Under the pieces are notes generated by a model. That model was not told the DNA's origin, ran no database searches, and saw nothing but the letters and a program-made list of their open reading frames with translations. From assembly GCA_026991065.1 (NCBI GenBank), contig JALXCG010000184.1, positions 1 through 7,550 on the forward strand: a stretch of 7,550 bases of DNA, in the 5' to 3' direction. How positions within the stretch are numbered: position 1 is the first letter of the stretch; each line of letters opens with the position of its first letter. The DNA comes from Gemmatimonadota bacterium. GTDB lineage: Bacteria > GCA-2686955. Both the position numbers and the translations under genes were made by a program. Of this stretch, positions 6,355 through 7,550 are shown piece after piece.

Positions 6355-7026
6355 TCAGCGTACCCCATAGCTCTGTTCGATTGATTCCGATTCGCCACGC
6401 AACTCGAAAACCCAGCGATTTCCAACAGCCAAAGGAAAGTAGTCGGACCCATACAGAACCCCGTCGCGGGTTTGATTGCCGCGGATGTCAGAACCCTTCA
6501 AAGTGGCTTTTCGCAGGAAACGGTTGTCGCGGCGGTCGACCGCCACAATGCCCACGTCCGGTGCGAAGAAGAAACTCGCATCTCCGTATTCTTGATTGCT
6601 TTGCCGGACAATCTCCAGGCAATGGTCGAAGCGAGTTCCAGCCGCCTCGATGGTTGTGTCGGCGGCGGACACTGTCCATGTGATGATCTCTGTCACTGTA
6701 CCACTGCCCGGAACGGATAGCTGCACAGTGTCCGCCCAGCTCTCGCCCAGGGGAGCAGGAATCGAGATGAAGGGATCACTGAGTAGCACTTCGAGCAGAT
6801 CGCCATCAACTCCAGCGGGACAAAGAGCACCTCCACAATCACCGTCCAGTCGTGGCGAATCGGCGCTCTTGGCCAGGAGGATCTCTTCGGTACTTCCCTG
6901 GACCAGCCACTGCAGAATAAAGAGATCACTGGGCGCGGCAGGTTCGGTCGGACGAGGCTCGCACGCCGCCCATGCCATTGTTACGATCAGCATCGCCGCG
7001 CGCAGCCCACTGCGTTGCCACTTCAC
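6355..7026 (-). CDS. Putative lipoprotein, YFPLxVGNxW family, unusual domain order
   Basis: This 223-residue protein has a GTG start that overlaps the asnS stop (GTGA at 7026-7023). The N-terminus has Arg/Lys, a hydrophobic stretch ([15 protein letters not shown]), and Cys22 in a plausible but imperfect lipobox (Trp at -3), followed by a Pro/Glu-rich linker, so lipid anchoring is likely. Residues of about 83-165 contain blocks I associate with a widespread uncharacterised lipoprotein family: [18 protein letters not shown], then [16 protein letters not shown] and [13 protein letters not shown]. The family's usual opening block, [13 protein letters not shown], is instead at 196-208 near the C-terminus, only 15 residues before the stop. 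Cys64 and Cys69 could pair. The function is unknown. Position in the operon suggests an envelope accessory to the uptake genes, possibly surface-exposed. The family link rests on motif memory, not on a search. Confidence 0.75.
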   Translation of the reverse strand: MKWQRSGLRAAMLIVTMAWAACEPRPTEPAAPSDLFILQWLVQGSTEEILLAKSADSPRLDGDCGGALCPAGVDGDLLEVLLSDPFISIPAPLGESWADTVQLSVPGSGTVTEIITWTVSAADTTIEAAGTRFDHCLEIVRQSNQEYGDASFFFAPDVGIVAVDRRDNRFLRKATLKGSDIRGNQTRDGVLYGSDYFPLAVGNRWVFELRGESESIEQSYGVR

Positions 7027-7550
7027 GGAGTCAGCCGTTGCATCGTTCGGGCGAATGGGATCGCCTCACGCAGATGATCAAGCCCGCAAATCCAAGCAAC
7101 GACGCGTTCTAGCCCCATGCCAAAACCACCGTGAGGGACCGAACCGTAACGTCGCAGGTCCTTGAACCACTCAAAGGCCTCGTGTGGCAAACCGTGGGCG
7201 TCGATTGCGCTTTCCAGTTGGCTCAGCTCTTCCATGCGTTGGCCGCCACCGATGATTTCGCCATAGCCTTCGGGAGCTAGCACATCCACGCCCAGAACGC
7301 GCTCAGGATTCTCTGGATCCGGCTTCATGTAGAAGGCTTTGACCTCTTTCGGCCAGTGAGTCACCATGACCGGTCGATCAAAATGGCTGGCGATCACCGT
7401 CTCGTCTCCACCGCCAAGGTCGGCTCCAAAAGGCGTTTCGGTACCCGCGGCGGCCAAGATCTTGAACGCCTCATCGTAAGTTACACGGGGAAAAGGCTCA
7501 GACTCAAGAACTCGCGCCAAGGGGGCCATGTCACGCTCCAGCACGGAAAG
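7023..7550 (-). CDS. asnS: Asparaginyl-tRNA synthetase, C-terminal part
   Basis: The frame is open to the window edge, giving 175 C-terminal residues of an enzyme usually about 430 long; the anticodon-binding domain and motifs 1 and 2 lie outside. It charges tRNA-Asn with asparagine in the cytoplasm. Diagnostic blocks are [49 protein letters not shown] and [20 protein letters not shown], the last holding class II motif 3 (GMGLER). The end, [19 protein letters not shown], is typical of AsnRS, although the usual PFPR is PFAR here. YPxxxKAFYM-like and GGxQR-type blocks separate it from AspRS. The stop at 7023-7025 overlaps the lipoprotein GTG start, making this housekeeping gene the upstream member of the coupled string. 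Confidence 0.95.
   Translation of the reverse strand, partial: LSVLERDMAPLARVLESEPFPRVTYDEAFKILAAAGTETPFGADLGGGDETVIASHFDRPVMVTHWPKEVKAFYMKPDPENPERVLGVDVLAPEGYGEIIGGGQRMEELSQLESAIDAHGLPHEAFEWFKDLRRYGSVPHGGFGMGLERVVAWICGLDHLREAIPFARTMQRLTP

Larger units (their letters stand above)
1429..7550 (-). other. Putative operon: asnS - lipoprotein - FlgD-like - btuFCD-like - outer-membrane receptor
   Basis: Seven genes run in one direction with almost no space between them. Junctions in transcription order are GTGA overlap (7026-7023), TGA directly followed by ATG (6357-6352), GTGA (5968-5965), 3 nt (5056-5054), GTGA (4067-4064) and ATGA (3258-3255). There is no room for internal promoters outside coding sequence. 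The 5' end, promoter and any leader regulation lie beyond 7550. Co-transcription is inferred from the spacing. Confidence 0.8.

Noticed and set aside
3255-7026. Cobalamin riboswitch within the operon
   Set aside because: No intergenic space exists at any junction, so a roughly 200-nt aptamer could not fit; if present it must be upstream of asnS, outside the window.

Overview
The window looks like chromosomal DNA from an uncultured diderm (Gram-negative) bacterium. It encodes an outer-membrane beta-barrel protein, a lipoprotein, a periplasmic binding protein and an exported FlgD-type Ig-like domain. The DNA is moderately GC-rich and densely packed, with several GTG starts. FlgD-like domains and 'YFPLxVGNxW' lipoproteins are common in the FCB superphylum and in candidate phyla such as Eisenbacteria, so I lean that way. 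The phylum assignment is inference only.

Layout: positions 1-1101 (+) hold the 3' part of a collagen-like surface protein. It has Gly-X-Y triplets encoded by two near-identical 81-nt repeats, a Gly/Ser/Tyr-rich repeat region, and a C-terminal domain like those on fibre proteins. It is followed by two perfect hairpins, the second a good rho-independent terminator. Positions 1201-1428 are non-coding as far as I can see. Everything from 1429 to 7550 is on the minus strand and forms one compact gene string. In transcription order it is asnS (C-terminal part), a putative lipoprotein, a small secreted FlgD-like protein, a BtuF-like binding protein, a BtuC/FecCD-type permease, a BtuD/FecE-type ATPase, and a diverged TonB-dependent-receptor-like outer-membrane protein. 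Successive genes overlap by 4 nt (GTGA or ATGA), abut, or are 3 nt apart, which implies co-transcription and translational coupling.

Working model: the last four genes are a complete envelope uptake route of the BtuB-BtuF-BtuC-BtuD type, with outer-membrane barrel, periplasmic capture, inner-membrane channel and ATPase. Cobalamin or another corrinoid is the most likely substrate; a ferric siderophore or heme is possible. The two exported proteins between asnS and btuF lie in the same coupled string and may be accessory parts of this system. No cobalamin riboswitch is visible, but the 5' end of the operon lies outside the window.

The most unusual points are the lipoprotein, whose family hallmark motif lies at the wrong end; the degenerate plug and missing TonB box of the outer-membrane protein; the fusion of a housekeeping aminoacyl-tRNA synthetase gene to an uptake operon; and the collagen-like fibre gene.
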